Shown: piece after piece, positions 1 through 7,293 of the stretch
How positions within the stretch are numbered: position 1 is the first letter of the stretch
How the letters are laid out: every line of letters starts with the position of its first letter
Source: Sphingomonas sp. Root241
GTDB lineage: Bacteria; Pseudomonadota; Alphaproteobacteria; Sphingomonadales; Sphingomonadaceae
Length of the DNA: 64,000 nt
Assembly: GCF_001428865.1 (NCBI RefSeq)
Contig: NZ_LMIV01000001.1
Coordinates: forward strand, 244,187 to 308,186
Direction: 5' to 3'
The notes under the pieces: generated by a model
Databases searched by the model: none
What the model was told of the DNA's origin: nothing
The model's input: the letters and a program-made list of their open reading frames with translations, nothing else
Made by a program: the position numbers and the translations under genes

Positions 1-22
1 CGGGCGGCAGATTTTGCGGCCG

Positions 23-334
23 ATGATCCTTGGCACGCCCTGCGTCTACATCCTCGCGAACCGCTACAATGGCGCGCTGTACGTCGGCGTGACTTCAAAC
101 CTGATCGCCCGCATCCTCCAGCACCGCGAAGGCAGTTTCGACGGGCACACGAAGAAGTACCGCATCTACCGGCTGGTTTATTTCGAGACCGGAGAGTCGA
201 TGGAAGGCGCGATCGCGCGCGAGAAACAGCTCAAGCGCTACCCGCGCGACTGGAAGCGCAACCTGATCGAGCGCGAGAACCCAGCGTGGAACGACCTTGC
301 GGTGGGGCTGGGGCTTGAGCCGCTGGCGGCGTGA
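23..334 (+). CDS. GIY-YIG domain endonuclease-like protein
   Basis: A small single-domain GIY-YIG protein of about 103 residues. The family signature is visible near the N-terminus as CVYILA followed by LYVGVT, then a conserved Arg/His helix (LIARILQHREG) and the downstream Glu region (YFETGESMEGAIAREKQLK). Stand-alone proteins of this UvrC/SLX-like type are common and mostly uncharacterised; a nuclease role is inferred from the family. I start at the ATG at 23; a TTG nine bases upstream is also in frame. The gene lies at the window edge, so its upstream neighbour is unknown. A palindromic intergenic repeat follows. Confidence 0.8.
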   Translation: MILGTPCVYILANRYNGALYVGVTSNLIARILQHREGSFDGHTKKYRIYRLVYFETGESMEGAIAREKQLKRYPRDWKRNLIERENPAWNDLAVGLGLEPLAA

Positions 335-343
335 CGTGCGGCA

Positions 344-442
344 CGGTGGACCCCGGCACAAGGCCGGGGTGACGGGTGTGGCTTGGGGTGGCGCTTGCCG
401 CCCTTCTTATCGTCATCCCGGACTTGTTCCGGGATCCACGGT
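344..442. repeat. Paired palindromic intergenic repeat (CCCGG-ACAAG family)
   Basis: Two inverted copies of a roughly 33-bp unit, GTGGAcCCCGGcACAAG and its reverse complement CTTGTtCCGGGaTCCAC, separated by about 35 bp. Each unit contains a short hairpin, and the two units can pair over their whole length. The same unit pair recurs at 62588-62697. It occupies the gap between the GIY-YIG gene and the convergent unknown gene and could form a bidirectional terminator. Confidence 0.7.
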
Positions 443-486
443 GCGGCGCAGTTCTTATGTAGTAAGATGGGCGCGCTGTGACCAAA

Positions 487-1116
487 TTAGCCTGAGGCTA
501 CTGGTTCATTGCTGATCGAGCGGGGACCGTCTTCTGCTCGATCCAAATGGGAAGCGTAGCCATTCCCCTGCGGCCCCCAATCAAAATACAGCCCGCACAT
601 ATGCGATGACAAACTCGCACCCTCGGCGTCGCTCACCTCTAGAGACTGTGACAGCAGCTTGCTCGGAGTTTGATCTCCGAGCAGCTTTGCATACAACTCC
701 AAGGTGTACAGACCTCCTCGGAAACGAAATTCGGAATTATCGGTGGGCAGTAGGAAATGATGATTTGTGACGATGCCAACGTCGCTGACATGGAGTCCGC
801 TGCCTCGTTTCAGTTTGTCATCGCCGTAGACCCAGACGTTAAAGTTCTGGCGTGTCTCTTGCCGGATCAATGTCGCATACAGATGCTCAATAACTCGGCC
901 GCGTTTGGAGTTGGCAATCAATAGCGATCGGAGAAATATCTTGGGGCGATCTCTTGTCCCTCCCGTCCGTGAGCCGTCCGGGCCAAAGTAAATGACGGAC
1001 GGCTTTGTCATCCGGATTGAGCCGCGCCGAAAGTAGCTCAGCCACAACGTGAGGCAGGAAACGAGAAGCGCGCAGACTGCGATCCCGATCGCAACGAATG
1101 GACTGGGCGCTACCAT
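487..1116 (-). CDS. Unknown protein with N-terminal membrane anchor
   Basis: About 209 residues that I cannot assign to a family. A hydrophobic stretch near residues 5-25 (FVAIGIAVCALLVSCLTLWL) looks like a single membrane anchor, followed by a soluble domain. I chose the ATG at 1116 because it sits directly before the membrane segment; an in-frame start 33 bases upstream would put polar residues ahead of it. Codon use looks less GC-biased than the neighbours, which may mean acquired DNA (impression, not a calculation). It is convergent with the GIY-YIG gene and separated from nrdB by a hairpin-rich element. Confidence 0.55.
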   Translation of the reverse strand: MVAPSPFVAIGIAVCALLVSCLTLWLSYFRRGSIRMTKPSVIYFGPDGSRTGGTRDRPKIFLRSLLIANSKRGRVIEHLYATLIRQETRQNFNVWVYGDDKLKRGSGLHVSDVGIVTNHHFLLPTDNSEFRFRGGLYTLELYAKLLGDQTPSKLLSQSLEVSDAEGASLSSHMCGLYFDWGPQGNGYASHLDRAEDGPRSISNEPVASG

Positions 1117-1139
1117 TAAAATGTCCCCCCAAAAGATCG

Positions 1140-1247
1140 ACACGGGCAAAGCCCGTGCCTACGTCGGTCGGCGCTGCTGGCGCCGCCGGCCGGGCGCGCC
1201 GCCGAGGAGCGGGGATTAGCTTGCGCTAATCCCACGCGCGGCGCGCC
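1140..1247. repeat. Nested hairpins downstream of nrdB
   Basis: Contains CACGGGC/GCCCGTG, then an outer pair GGCGCGCCGC/GCGGCGCGCC enclosing a perfect 9-bp hairpin GGGATTAGC-ttgc-GCTAATCCC at 1212-1233. It abuts the nrdB stop codon and probably terminates or stabilises the nrdB transcript. Confidence 0.6.
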
Positions 1248-2305
1248 TACTCCGCCGCAATCCCCGCCTTCGTGAACATATCCCCACCCTCGCCGCCGGC
1301 GTCCTCGTTCGCCGCGGGCACGGCCTTCGCCTTCTGCCGCTTGTCGAACGAGTCCCACACTTCGTTCCAGCTCCCCCGCGTCGCGCCCTTCGAATATTCC
1401 GTCGCGCGCTGTTCGAAGAAATTGGCGTGCTCGACGCCATTCAGGAGCGGCGCGAGCCAGGGGAGGGGGTGTTCGTCGATCATGTAGATCGGCTTGAGGC
1501 CGAGCTGGCCCAGCCGCCAGTCGGCGATGTAGCGGATGTACTTCTTGATCTCCTTGGGCGTCATGCCGGTCACCGGGCCGTGCTCGAAGGCGAGGTCGAT
1601 GAACGCGTCCTCGAGGCGGACGGTCGTCTGGCACATGTCCATGATGTCGGACTTGACCGATTTGGTCAGGCAGTCGCGCTCGCGGGTGAAGGCGTGGAAC
1701 AGGCGGATGATGCCCTCACAGTGCAGGCTCTCGTCGCGCACCGACCAGGAGACGATCTGGCCCATGCCCTTCATCTTGTTGAAGCGCGGGAAGTTCATCA
1801 GCATCGCGAAGCTGGCGAAGAGCTGGAGCCCCTCGGTGAAGCCGCCGAACATGGCGAGCGTCTTGGCGATGTCCTCGTCGTTATCGACGCCGAACTTCTG
1901 CAGATAGTCGTGCTTGTCCTTCATCTCGCTATATTCGAGGAACATGCCGTATTCGCTCTCGGGCATGCCGATCGTGTCGAGCAGATGGCTGTAGGCGGCG
2001 ATGTGCACCGTCTCCATGTTGGAGAAGGCGGCGAGCATCATCTTGACCTCGACCGGCTTGAACACGCGGCCGTATTTCTCGTGGTAGCAATCCTGCACCT
2101 CGATGTCGGCCTGGGTGAAGAAGCGGAAGATCTGGGTGAGCAGGTTGCGCTCGTGATCGGTGAGCTTCTGCGCCCAGTCGCGGCAATCCTCGCCGAGCGG
2201 CACTTCCTCGGGCATCCAGTGGATCTGCTGCTGGCGCTTCCAGAACTCATAGGCCCACGGATATTCGAACGGCTTGTAGGTCTTGCGGGCTTCGAGAAGA
2301 GGCAT
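1247..2305 (-). CDS. nrdB: Class I ribonucleotide reductase, small subunit
   Basis: Beta subunit of aerobic ribonucleoside-diphosphate reductase, which holds the diiron-tyrosyl radical cofactor used by NrdA to make deoxyribonucleotides. At 352 residues it has normal length. Visible metal ligands include the DIEV aspartate (about 67), NMETVH (Glu98, His101) and RDESLHCEG (Glu and His). The radical tyrosine is expected at Tyr105 in AAYSHLLD, equivalent to Tyr122 in E. coli. No ATP-cone domain precedes the helical core. Its start follows the stop of a small membrane-protein gene by one base, so it is probably the last gene of a four-gene unit. nrdA lies 1.8 kb away, separated by inserted genes. 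Confidence 0.96.
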   Translation of the reverse strand: MPLLEARKTYKPFEYPWAYEFWKRQQQIHWMPEEVPLGEDCRDWAQKLTDHERNLLTQIFRFFTQADIEVQDCYHEKYGRVFKPVEVKMMLAAFSNMETVHIAAYSHLLDTIGMPESEYGMFLEYSEMKDKHDYLQKFGVDNDEDIAKTLAMFGGFTEGLQLFASFAMLMNFPRFNKMKGMGQIVSWSVRDESLHCEGIIRLFHAFTRERDCLTKSVKSDIMDMCQTTVRLEDAFIDLAFEHGPVTGMTPKEIKKYIRYIADWRLGQLGLKPIYMIDEHPLPWLAPLLNGVEHANFFEQRATEYSKGATRGSWNEVWDSFDKRQKAKAVPAANEDAGGEGGDMFTKAGIAAE

Positions 2306-2306
2306 G

Positions 2307-2591
2307 TCAGTACTTTCTTGAAAGATAGATATTTTGAACGATTAACGCCACCACGGGAACATAAACGAATAGAAAAAGCACCCAAGCTTCCGAAGGATTG
2401 CTAAAAAATGCCCACGCGGTTCCGATTAGAACAGCGACGCAGGTTATAACCAAAAGAATGACGGCAATTACTTTCAGCAACCACCCCGCCATCAGGACGA
2501 TAGCGACCTGAAAACTGAGCTCCGCTCCGATTATAGGCATTCTCGCCCAATTCTTGATAGCTTCAATGTATAGTGCTTTAGCTAAGCTCAT
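2307..2591 (-). CDS. Small unknown membrane protein upstream of nrdB
   Basis: 94 residues with two strongly hydrophobic stretches, one around residues 30-60 (AIVLMAGWLLKVIAVILLVI and onward) and one at the C-terminus (AWVLFLFVYVPVVALIVQNI). I recognise no family. The start at 2591 lies one base past the stop of the preceding gene, and its own stop ends one base before the nrdB ATG, so translation is probably coupled. Its DNA is AT-richer than the flanks, unlike the 73- and 108-residue genes ahead of it, which suggests a separate origin. Confidence 0.6.
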   Translation of the reverse strand: MSLAKALYIEAIKNWARMPIIGAELSFQVAIVLMAGWLLKVIAVILLVITCVAVLIGTAWAFFSNPSEAWVLFLFVYVPVVALIVQNIYLSRKY

Positions 2592-2592
2592 T

Positions 2593-2814
2593 TCAAAGCC
2601 CACCAATTGCCATCACCGCGACGGCCGCGAAGCCGCCGAGGAACAGGCCCAATGCGAACAGCATCATGCCGGCGATGCGCAGGGCATAGCCGGTCGCCTC
2701 TATGTCGGGCACGCGCAGCGCGCGGCGGGCGAGCGACGGACGGACGAGCGTCGTCAGTCCGACGGCGCCTGCCGCTCCGGCCAGTCCGGCCATCAAGGCG
2801 AGGCTGCGCGTCAT
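2593..2814 (-). CDS. Small two-helix membrane protein
   Basis: 73 residues, mostly hydrophobic, with an N-terminal helix (LALMAGLAGAAGAVGLTTLV) and a C-terminal one (IAGMMLFALGLFLGGFAAVA) joined by an Arg-rich loop. Function unknown. Its ATG overlaps the stop of the upstream lipoprotein-like gene by four bases (ATGA), and its stop touches the start of the next gene, indicating a compact operon running into nrdB. Confidence 0.6.
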   Translation of the reverse strand: MTRSLALMAGLAGAAGAVGLTTLVRPSLARRALRVPDIEATGYALRIAGMMLFALGLFLGGFAAVAVMAIGGL

Positions 2815-3137
2815 TCGTGGTCGATCACGGTGGTGTGGCGCTCGCGGATCACGCGGTCGCGATAGACGATTTTCCGGCCGCGATTCGCGCCGACGCCGAA
2901 CACGACGATGCCGAGGAAATAGCCGAAATCATACCAGCCGCCATTGTTGGGTACGGCATAGATGGCGACGTCGGGCATGATCAGCGACAGGAACCAGGCG
3001 ACCGGGAAGATGAAGCCGTGCCACAGCCCGAGCAGGAAGCCGGGCGCCTGCGGGGACACGCCGGCGCTCACTTGTGTCGCGCATCCGGCGAGCAGCATCA
3101 GCGCGGCGAGGGCGGCACTGTTACGCAGACGGATCAT
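2811..3137 (-). CDS. Putative small lipoprotein, unknown function
   Basis: 108 residues. The N-terminus is a typical lipoprotein signal with lipobox LLAGC, putting the lipidated cysteine at residue 19. Hydrophobic stretches follow (LLGLWHGFIFPVAWFLSLIM and FGYFLGIVVFGVGANRGRK), so it probably stays membrane-associated. Proteins with this layout occur in many Proteobacteria, but I cannot name a function. It is the first gene of the overlapping run leading to nrdB. The divergent DUF2171-type gene begins 69 bp away, so this gap should hold both promoters. Confidence 0.65.
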   Translation of the reverse strand: MIRLRNSAALAALMLLAGCATQVSAGVSPQAPGFLLGLWHGFIFPVAWFLSLIMPDVAIYAVPNNGGWYDFGYFLGIVVFGVGANRGRKIVYRDRVIRERHTTVIDHE

Positions 3138-3205
3138 TTCCTATCTCCTGCATCGTTCGCAGCGTTCATGCGTTGCCGAGCCGAACCAACCAGAGGAGCT
3201 TTTCC

Positions 3206-3472
3206 ATGGCCGACGCGAGTGCAATCAGGGAACATATGGAAGTGATCGGCGCAGACGGCGTCCATGTCGGCACCGTCGATCATGTCGAGGGCGACCGGAT
3301 CAAGCTGACCAAGAAGGACTCGGGCGCCGAGATCGAAGGTGCCGAGGGTTCGCACGCGGGACACCATCATTACATTTCGATCGGGCTGGTCGCCGATGTC
3401 GAGGGTGATCAGGTGCGGCTGAGCGCCACCGCGGCGAACGCAGTGCTGTTCGAGGAAGAGTCCGAGGGGTGA
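3206..3472 (+). CDS. DUF2171 family protein
   Basis: 88 residues with a PRC-barrel-like pattern. Two short beta-rich repeats, EVIGADGVHVGTVDHVEGD and LVADVEGDQVRLS, flank a KLTKKDSG strand and a His-rich loop (HAGHHHYISI). This matches DUF2171 proteins, often described as general-stress proteins in alphaproteobacteria; function is not established. A good ribosome-binding site (GAGGAG at about 3193) precedes the ATG at 3206. Longer readings starting upstream add sequence with no domain character. Confidence 0.75.
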   Translation: MADASAIREHMEVIGADGVHVGTVDHVEGDRIKLTKKDSGAEIEGAEGSHAGHHHYISIGLVADVEGDQVRLSATAANAVLFEEESEG

Positions 3473-3487
3473 ATTCATAGCGCGATT

Positions 3488-3622
3488 CCCCCTCACCCTT
3501 CCGCGGCTACGCCGCTCCCTCCCTCTCCCACAAGGGGAGAGGGAATTGGAGGTCACCATCTCCCTCTCTCCTTGTGGGAGAGGGAAGGGGCCCGCGCCGA
3601 AGGCGTGGGAAGGGTGAGGGGG
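3488..3622. repeat. Palindromic repeat (CCCCCTCACCCTTCC family), full copy
   Basis: A long inverted repeat. The outer arms are CCCCCTCACCCTTCC and its complement, and the inner arms are TCTCCCACAAGG and CCTTGTGGGAGA. A half copy of the same unit lies at 4014-4079 inside the 5' end of the DUF559-like gene. It sits between two convergent genes, where it may act as a terminator. Confidence 0.75.
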
Positions 3623-3627
3623 CCGCA

Positions 3628-4113
3628 TCACGCGAAACTTCCTCGCAATTCGGGCGGCAAATTCCGGGCGATCTCGGCAAGCACGCCTTCGATGTTCGTC
3701 ATCACGTCGTTGTTCCAGAAGCGCAGTACGCGATAGCCCTCGGCATTGAGGAATGCCGTGCGGGCGGTGTCCCGGTCGCGGCGTTCGGCGTGCGTTGCAT
3801 CGTCCACCTCGACGATGAGCTTCGCCGCGTGCGAACAGAAATCAGCGTGATAGGGGCCGAACGGGGCTTGATGGCGGAACTTCGCCTGCGGAAGCGCTTG
3901 GCGGAGTTCGGCCTTCAGCGCCTTCTCCACGGGTCCGGCTTCGCGACGTAAGTCGCGGGAGCGGAAGACGGTGATGGCCGGGAGCAGCTGGCGCTTGGTC
4001 AGGCCGTCCGCATTCCCCCTCACCCTTCCCACGCGCTTCGCGCGCGGGCCCCTTCCCTCTCCCACAAGGGGAGAGGGAGTTTGGGTGTCCTCCGGGCGGC
4101 TTACCCCTGCCAC
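3628..4113 (-). CDS. DUF559-type (Vsr-like fold) endonuclease-related protein
   Basis: The C-terminal 100 residues match the DUF559 pattern: FRHQAPFGPYHADFC, then KLIVEVDDATH with the acidic and His positions of the PD-(D/E)XK-like fold, then GYRVLRFWNNDV. Nuclease activity is inferred. The first 35 residues (for example SPLVGEGRGPRAKRVGRVRG) are a translation of a palindromic intergenic repeat, so the true start is doubtful. A GTG at 3930 would give a 100-residue protein covering only the conserved part. I report the ATG reading and flag the start as uncertain. Confidence 0.6.
   Translation of the reverse strand: MAGVSRPEDTQTPSPLVGEGRGPRAKRVGRVRGNADGLTKRQLLPAITVFRSRDLRREAGPVEKALKAELRQALPQAKFRHQAPFGPYHADFCSHAAKLIVEVDDATHAERRDRDTARTAFLNAEGYRVLRFWNNDVMTNIEGVLAEIARNLPPELRGSFA
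4014..4079. repeat. Half copy of the CCCCCTCACCCTTCC palindromic repeat
   Basis: Shares CCCCCTCACCCTTCC, a short GCGC hairpin, and TCTCCCACAAGGGGAGAGGG with the full element at 3488-3622. It overlaps the presumed 5' coding end of the DUF559-like gene. Confidence 0.7.
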
Positions 4114-4152
4114 CTCACTGGCACGCCGTGCCTGGCTTGGCCAATGACCCCA

Positions 4153-6066
4153 TCATTGGCACGCCAGGCACTCATCGTAATCCTTCGATTCGACCTGGAT
4201 CTCGCGCAGGTCGATCGTGTTGTCGGCCTCGACGCCGCCCGCGAAGCCGGCGCGCTGGACCGATTTGGAGCGGAGATAGTAAAGCGACTTGATGCCGAGC
4301 TCCCACGCGCGGAAGTGGAGCATCAGCAGGTCCCATTTCTCGACATCGGCCGGGATGAACAGGTTCAGCGACGCCGACTGGTCGATATAGGGCGTGCGAT
4401 CGGCGGCGAGCTCGAGCAGCCAGCGCTGGTCGATCTCGAAGCTGGTCTTGTAGCAGTCCTTCTCTTCCTGGCTCAGGAAGTCGAGGTGCTGGACGCTGCC
4501 GCCCTGCTCGAGGATCGAGCTCCACACGCCTTCGGAATTCTTGCTCTTCTCGCTGAGGAGCTTCTCCAGATACGGGTTCTTGACCGAGAAGGAGCCCGAC
4601 AGCGTCTTGTGGGTGTAGATGTTCGCCGGGATCGGCTCGATGCACGCGCTGGTGCCGCCGCAGATGATCGAGATGCTCGCGGTCGGCGCGATCGCCATCT
4701 TGCAGCTGAAGCGCTCCATCACGCCCATCTCGGCGGCGTCGGGGCACGGCCCGCGCTCGACCGCGAGCTGCATCGAGGCTTCGTCGACCTGCGCCTTGAT
4801 GTGCTTGAACATCTTGAGGTTCCACGACTTCGCCATCGCGCCTTCGAAAGCGAGGCCGCGCGCCTGGAGGAAGGAGTGGAAGCCCATTACGCCCAGGCCG
4901 ACCGAACGCTCGCGGCTGGCCGAATAGGCGGCCTTTTCCATGCCCGGTTCGGCGCGGTCGATATAGTCCTGCAGGACATTGTCGAGGAAGCGCATCACGT
5001 CCTCGATGAAGCCCTTGGCGTCCTTCCACTCGTCCCAATTCTCGAGGTTGAGCGACGAGAGGCAGCAGACCGCGGTGCGCTCGTTGCCGAGATGGTCCTT
5101 GCCGGTGGGCAAAGTGATCTCGCTGCACAGGTTCGACGTTGACACCTTGAGGCCCAGATCGCGGTGATGCTTGGGCATGTTCGAATTCACGTGATCGGCG
5201 AACACGATGTACGGCTCGCCGGTGGCCAAGCGAGTCTCGACCAGCTTCTGGAACAGCGCGCGGGCATCGACCTTGCCGCGCTCCGACTGATCCTTCGGCG
5301 AACGCAGCGTCCATTCGGCACCGTCGCGCACGGCTTCCATGAACGCGTCGGGGATCAGCACGCCGTGGTGGAGGTTCAGCGCCTTGCGGTTGAAATCGCC
5401 CGAGGGTTTGCGGATCTCGAGGAACTCCTCGATCTCGGGATGCGAGATGTCGAGATAGCAGGCGGCCGAACCGCGGCGCAGCGACCCCTGCGAGATCGCG
5501 AGGGTGAGCGAATCCATCACGCGGACGAACGGGATGATGCCGCTGGTCTTGCCGTTGAGGCCGACCGGCTCGCCGATGCCGCGGACATTGCCCCAATAGG
5601 TGCCGATGCCGCCGCCGCGCGAGGCGAGCCAGACATTCTCGTTCCACGTATCGACGATGCCGCCGAGGCTGTCGGGCACCGAATTGAGGAAGCACGAGAT
5701 CGGCAGGCCGCGCCCGGTGCCGCCGTTCGAGAGGACCGGCGTGGCGGGCATGAACCAGAGCTTCGAGATATAATCGTAGATGCGCTGGGCGTGCGCGGCG
5801 TCGTCCGAATAGGCCGAGGCGACGCGGACGAAGAGGTCCTGATAGGTCTCGCCGGGAAGGAGATAGCGGTCCTTCAGCGTCTCCTTGCCGAAATCGGTGA
5901 GGAGCGCGTCGCGCGAATGATCGACCTCGAGCGTGTAGAGCTGCGGCGCGACGGCGCGCGTGTCCTGGTCCTTGCCGGACTTGCGCGGCTTCGCCTTGGT
6001 CCCGGCGGCAATCGTGGCTTCGGCGACGGTGTCGTTCACGCTGTTTTCCGTGTCTCTGAATTCCAT
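4153..6066 (-). CDS. nrdA: Class I ribonucleotide reductase, large subunit
   Basis: Catalytic alpha subunit of ribonucleoside-diphosphate reductase, partner of NrdB. Key residues are visible: the substrate-reducing cysteine in SCFLNS (Cys125), the NLCSE active-site loop (Asn312, Cys314, Glu316), the second redox cysteine near AVCCLSS (334/335), the radical-transfer tyrosine pair in SLYYLRS, and the C-terminal CLACQ shuttle cysteines. I chose the ATG at 6066 (637 residues); an upstream in-frame start would add a basic, non-conserved tail. The N-terminus goes quickly into the catalytic barrel, with no recognisable ATP-cone. A candidate NrdR box lies about 210 bp upstream. Confidence 0.96.
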   Translation of the reverse strand: MEFRDTENSVNDTVAEATIAAGTKAKPRKSGKDQDTRAVAPQLYTLEVDHSRDALLTDFGKETLKDRYLLPGETYQDLFVRVASAYSDDAAHAQRIYDYISKLWFMPATPVLSNGGTGRGLPISCFLNSVPDSLGGIVDTWNENVWLASRGGGIGTYWGNVRGIGEPVGLNGKTSGIIPFVRVMDSLTLAISQGSLRRGSAACYLDISHPEIEEFLEIRKPSGDFNRKALNLHHGVLIPDAFMEAVRDGAEWTLRSPKDQSERGKVDARALFQKLVETRLATGEPYIVFADHVNSNMPKHHRDLGLKVSTSNLCSEITLPTGKDHLGNERTAVCCLSSLNLENWDEWKDAKGFIEDVMRFLDNVLQDYIDRAEPGMEKAAYSASRERSVGLGVMGFHSFLQARGLAFEGAMAKSWNLKMFKHIKAQVDEASMQLAVERGPCPDAAEMGVMERFSCKMAIAPTASISIICGGTSACIEPIPANIYTHKTLSGSFSVKNPYLEKLLSEKSKNSEGVWSSILEQGGSVQHLDFLSQEEKDCYKTSFEIDQRWLLELAADRTPYIDQSASLNLFIPADVEKWDLLMLHFRAWELGIKSLYYLRSKSVQRAGFAGGVEADNTIDLREIQVESKDYDECLACQ

Positions 6067-6565
6067 GTCATCCGACCCCTTATACCCTTGCACGCGCCTC
6101 CTTCCGGGAGGCCTCGGTGCGACTCGGGAGCGGCTTGGCGATGGTACCACCGCCACGGCTCCGCGCGAGAACAAAAAGTGACCTTCGCGCGGTCTGCCGG
6201 GCACGATAGAGCCTGTTCCGCATATGGGTATGCGGTTGCGGTTCTACCAGTAGTTGAGCCTGCCCCTCAGTCCTACCACTACAGATTGTGCCAAACCGAC
6301 TCCCGGCACAAGGGGTTAAATCACCGGTTAACCACACGGTTCGTCGCTAAAATGACTCGACTCACGGACGGCAGGCGTACGCTACGGGCCGCGACGCATG
6401 GTCAATCCTCGGGTCCCGCAAAGGCAAGAGAACACAGCGCGAACCAAAAAAATATTCCGGGGGAGGAATCGGTGGACACAATGGGTAGTGGTGCGGCTGG
6501 AGACCGATCCAGCGCGTTCGACGCAGCACCAATTCCATAGGCCGTATCGACTTCAGCCGCGCAAC
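6067..6565. other. Non-coding stretch upstream of nrdA
   Basis: I see no convincing gene in this 500-bp stretch. It holds the candidate NrdR box and presumably the nrdA promoter. The open frames crossing it are short or antisense and have no domain character. Confidence 0.5.
6276..6291 (-). promoter_or_regulatory. Candidate NrdR box for nrdA
   Basis: CCACTACAGATTGTGC matches the NrdR palindrome (ACACTATATATAGTGT) at 13 of 16 positions by my own alignment. NrdR boxes normally come in pairs about three helical turns apart. A much weaker partner, 7 of 16, lies 32 bp away at 6244-6259. The position upstream of nrdA fits repression by NrdR. Confidence 0.5.
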
Positions 6566-6706
6566 GCCCCTCCCTCCAAGGGAGGGGCAGGGGGTGGGTG
6601 CGAGCGTCAGCGAGCCCACCGAGATGCTCGGGAGAAGAAGGAAAGGCCAGGCATCGAGCCCGGCCTTTCCTTACCCACCCCTAACCCCTCCCTTGCAGGG
6701 AAGGGA
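6566..6706. repeat. GGGTGGGTGCGAGC-family palindromic repeat, copy A
   Basis: Begins with a CCCCTCCCTCCAAGGGAGGGG hairpin-like end, then the core GGGTGGGTGCGAGC...AGCGAGCCCA, a central CATCGAGCCC region, and a complementary end TACCCACCCCTAACCCCTCC. Related copies lie at 46637-46809 and 48209-48347. It separates the nrdA upstream region from the 3' end of the hxlR-type gene. Confidence 0.75.
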
Positions 6707-6716
6707 ATCTGAATGC

Positions 6717-7205
6717 CTAATCGCACCCCGCCAGTTCGCGATACGCCGCCCCGAGCCGCTCGGCGACCGAAGGACCCGGCCGGGGCGCGGCCCCCAGATG
6801 CGTCGCGCGCAGCTCATCCATGAACTGCTCCCACATCGCCGGGCCGCCTTCCTCGAGCAACTGGCTGCGTATCGCGAGCTCGGGCGTGACGGGCAGATGC
6901 GCGCGGCCCCAGGCCCCCATCATCACCAGCACGGGCACGAGCTGGATCGCCTTTTCGGTGAGGCTGTAGAGCGTCTTCTGCTTGTGGCTGGGATCGTCGG
7001 CGCGGCTGACCAGCCCCGCCGCTTCGAGCCGTTTCAGCCGATCGGCGAGGATGTTCGACGCGATTCCCTCGATCGATCCGCGCAGCAGCACGCGGAAATG
7101 GCGGTGATTGCCGAACATCATGTCGCGGATGATCACGAGGCTCCAGCGATCGCCGAGCACCTCCAGCGCGAGATTGATCGGGCAGCCCGAACGCGGCTCT
7201 TCCAT
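6717..7205 (-). CDS. HxlR family transcriptional regulator
   Basis: 162 residues with the HxlR winged-helix hallmarks: the N-terminal CPINLALEVLGDRWSLVIIRD, the recognition region LADRLKRLEAAGLVSR and the wing TLYSLTEKA. The N-terminal cysteine typical of the family is present. The C-terminal part (about 100-162) is longer than in minimal members. I start at the ATG at 7205; upstream in-frame sequence lies inside the intergenic operator. It is divergent from a RibD-like reductase gene, with an 88-bp gap full of inverted repeats, so it probably regulates itself and that gene. Confidence 0.88.
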   Translation of the reverse strand: MEEPRSGCPINLALEVLGDRWSLVIIRDMMFGNHRHFRVLLRGSIEGIASNILADRLKRLEAAGLVSRADDPSHKQKTLYSLTEKAIQLVPVLVMMGAWGRAHLPVTPELAIRSQLLEEGGPAMWEQFMDELRATHLGAAPRPGPSVAERLGAAYRELAGCD

Positions 7206-7224
7206 TACGGCCTCCAAAAAAACC

Positions 7225-7278
7225 GCTTGCAATATACAATCGGTTTGCGTAACTCGCAACCGGTTGCAAAATGCAAGC
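7225..7278. promoter_or_regulatory. Operator region between hxlR-type gene and reductase gene
   Basis: Nested dyads: outer arms GCTTGCA (7225-7231) and TGCAAGC (7272-7278), and a perfect 12-bp palindrome GCAACCGGTTGC at 7256-7267. TTGCA-AAA-TGCAA also forms a small dyad. This is the likely binding site of the divergently encoded HxlR regulator. Confidence 0.55.
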
Positions 7279-7293
7279 AGATGGAGAAAGGCA

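Noticed and set aside
1427..2404. 325-codon plus-strand frame opposite nrdB
   Set aside because: Antisense to a clearly conserved gene; no recognisable domain, His/Glu/Ala-rich composition typical of shadow frames.
3488..4079. CRISPR array from repeated GC-rich units
   Set aside because: Units are inverted and palindromic, not direct repeats with regular unique spacers; no cas genes anywhere in the window.
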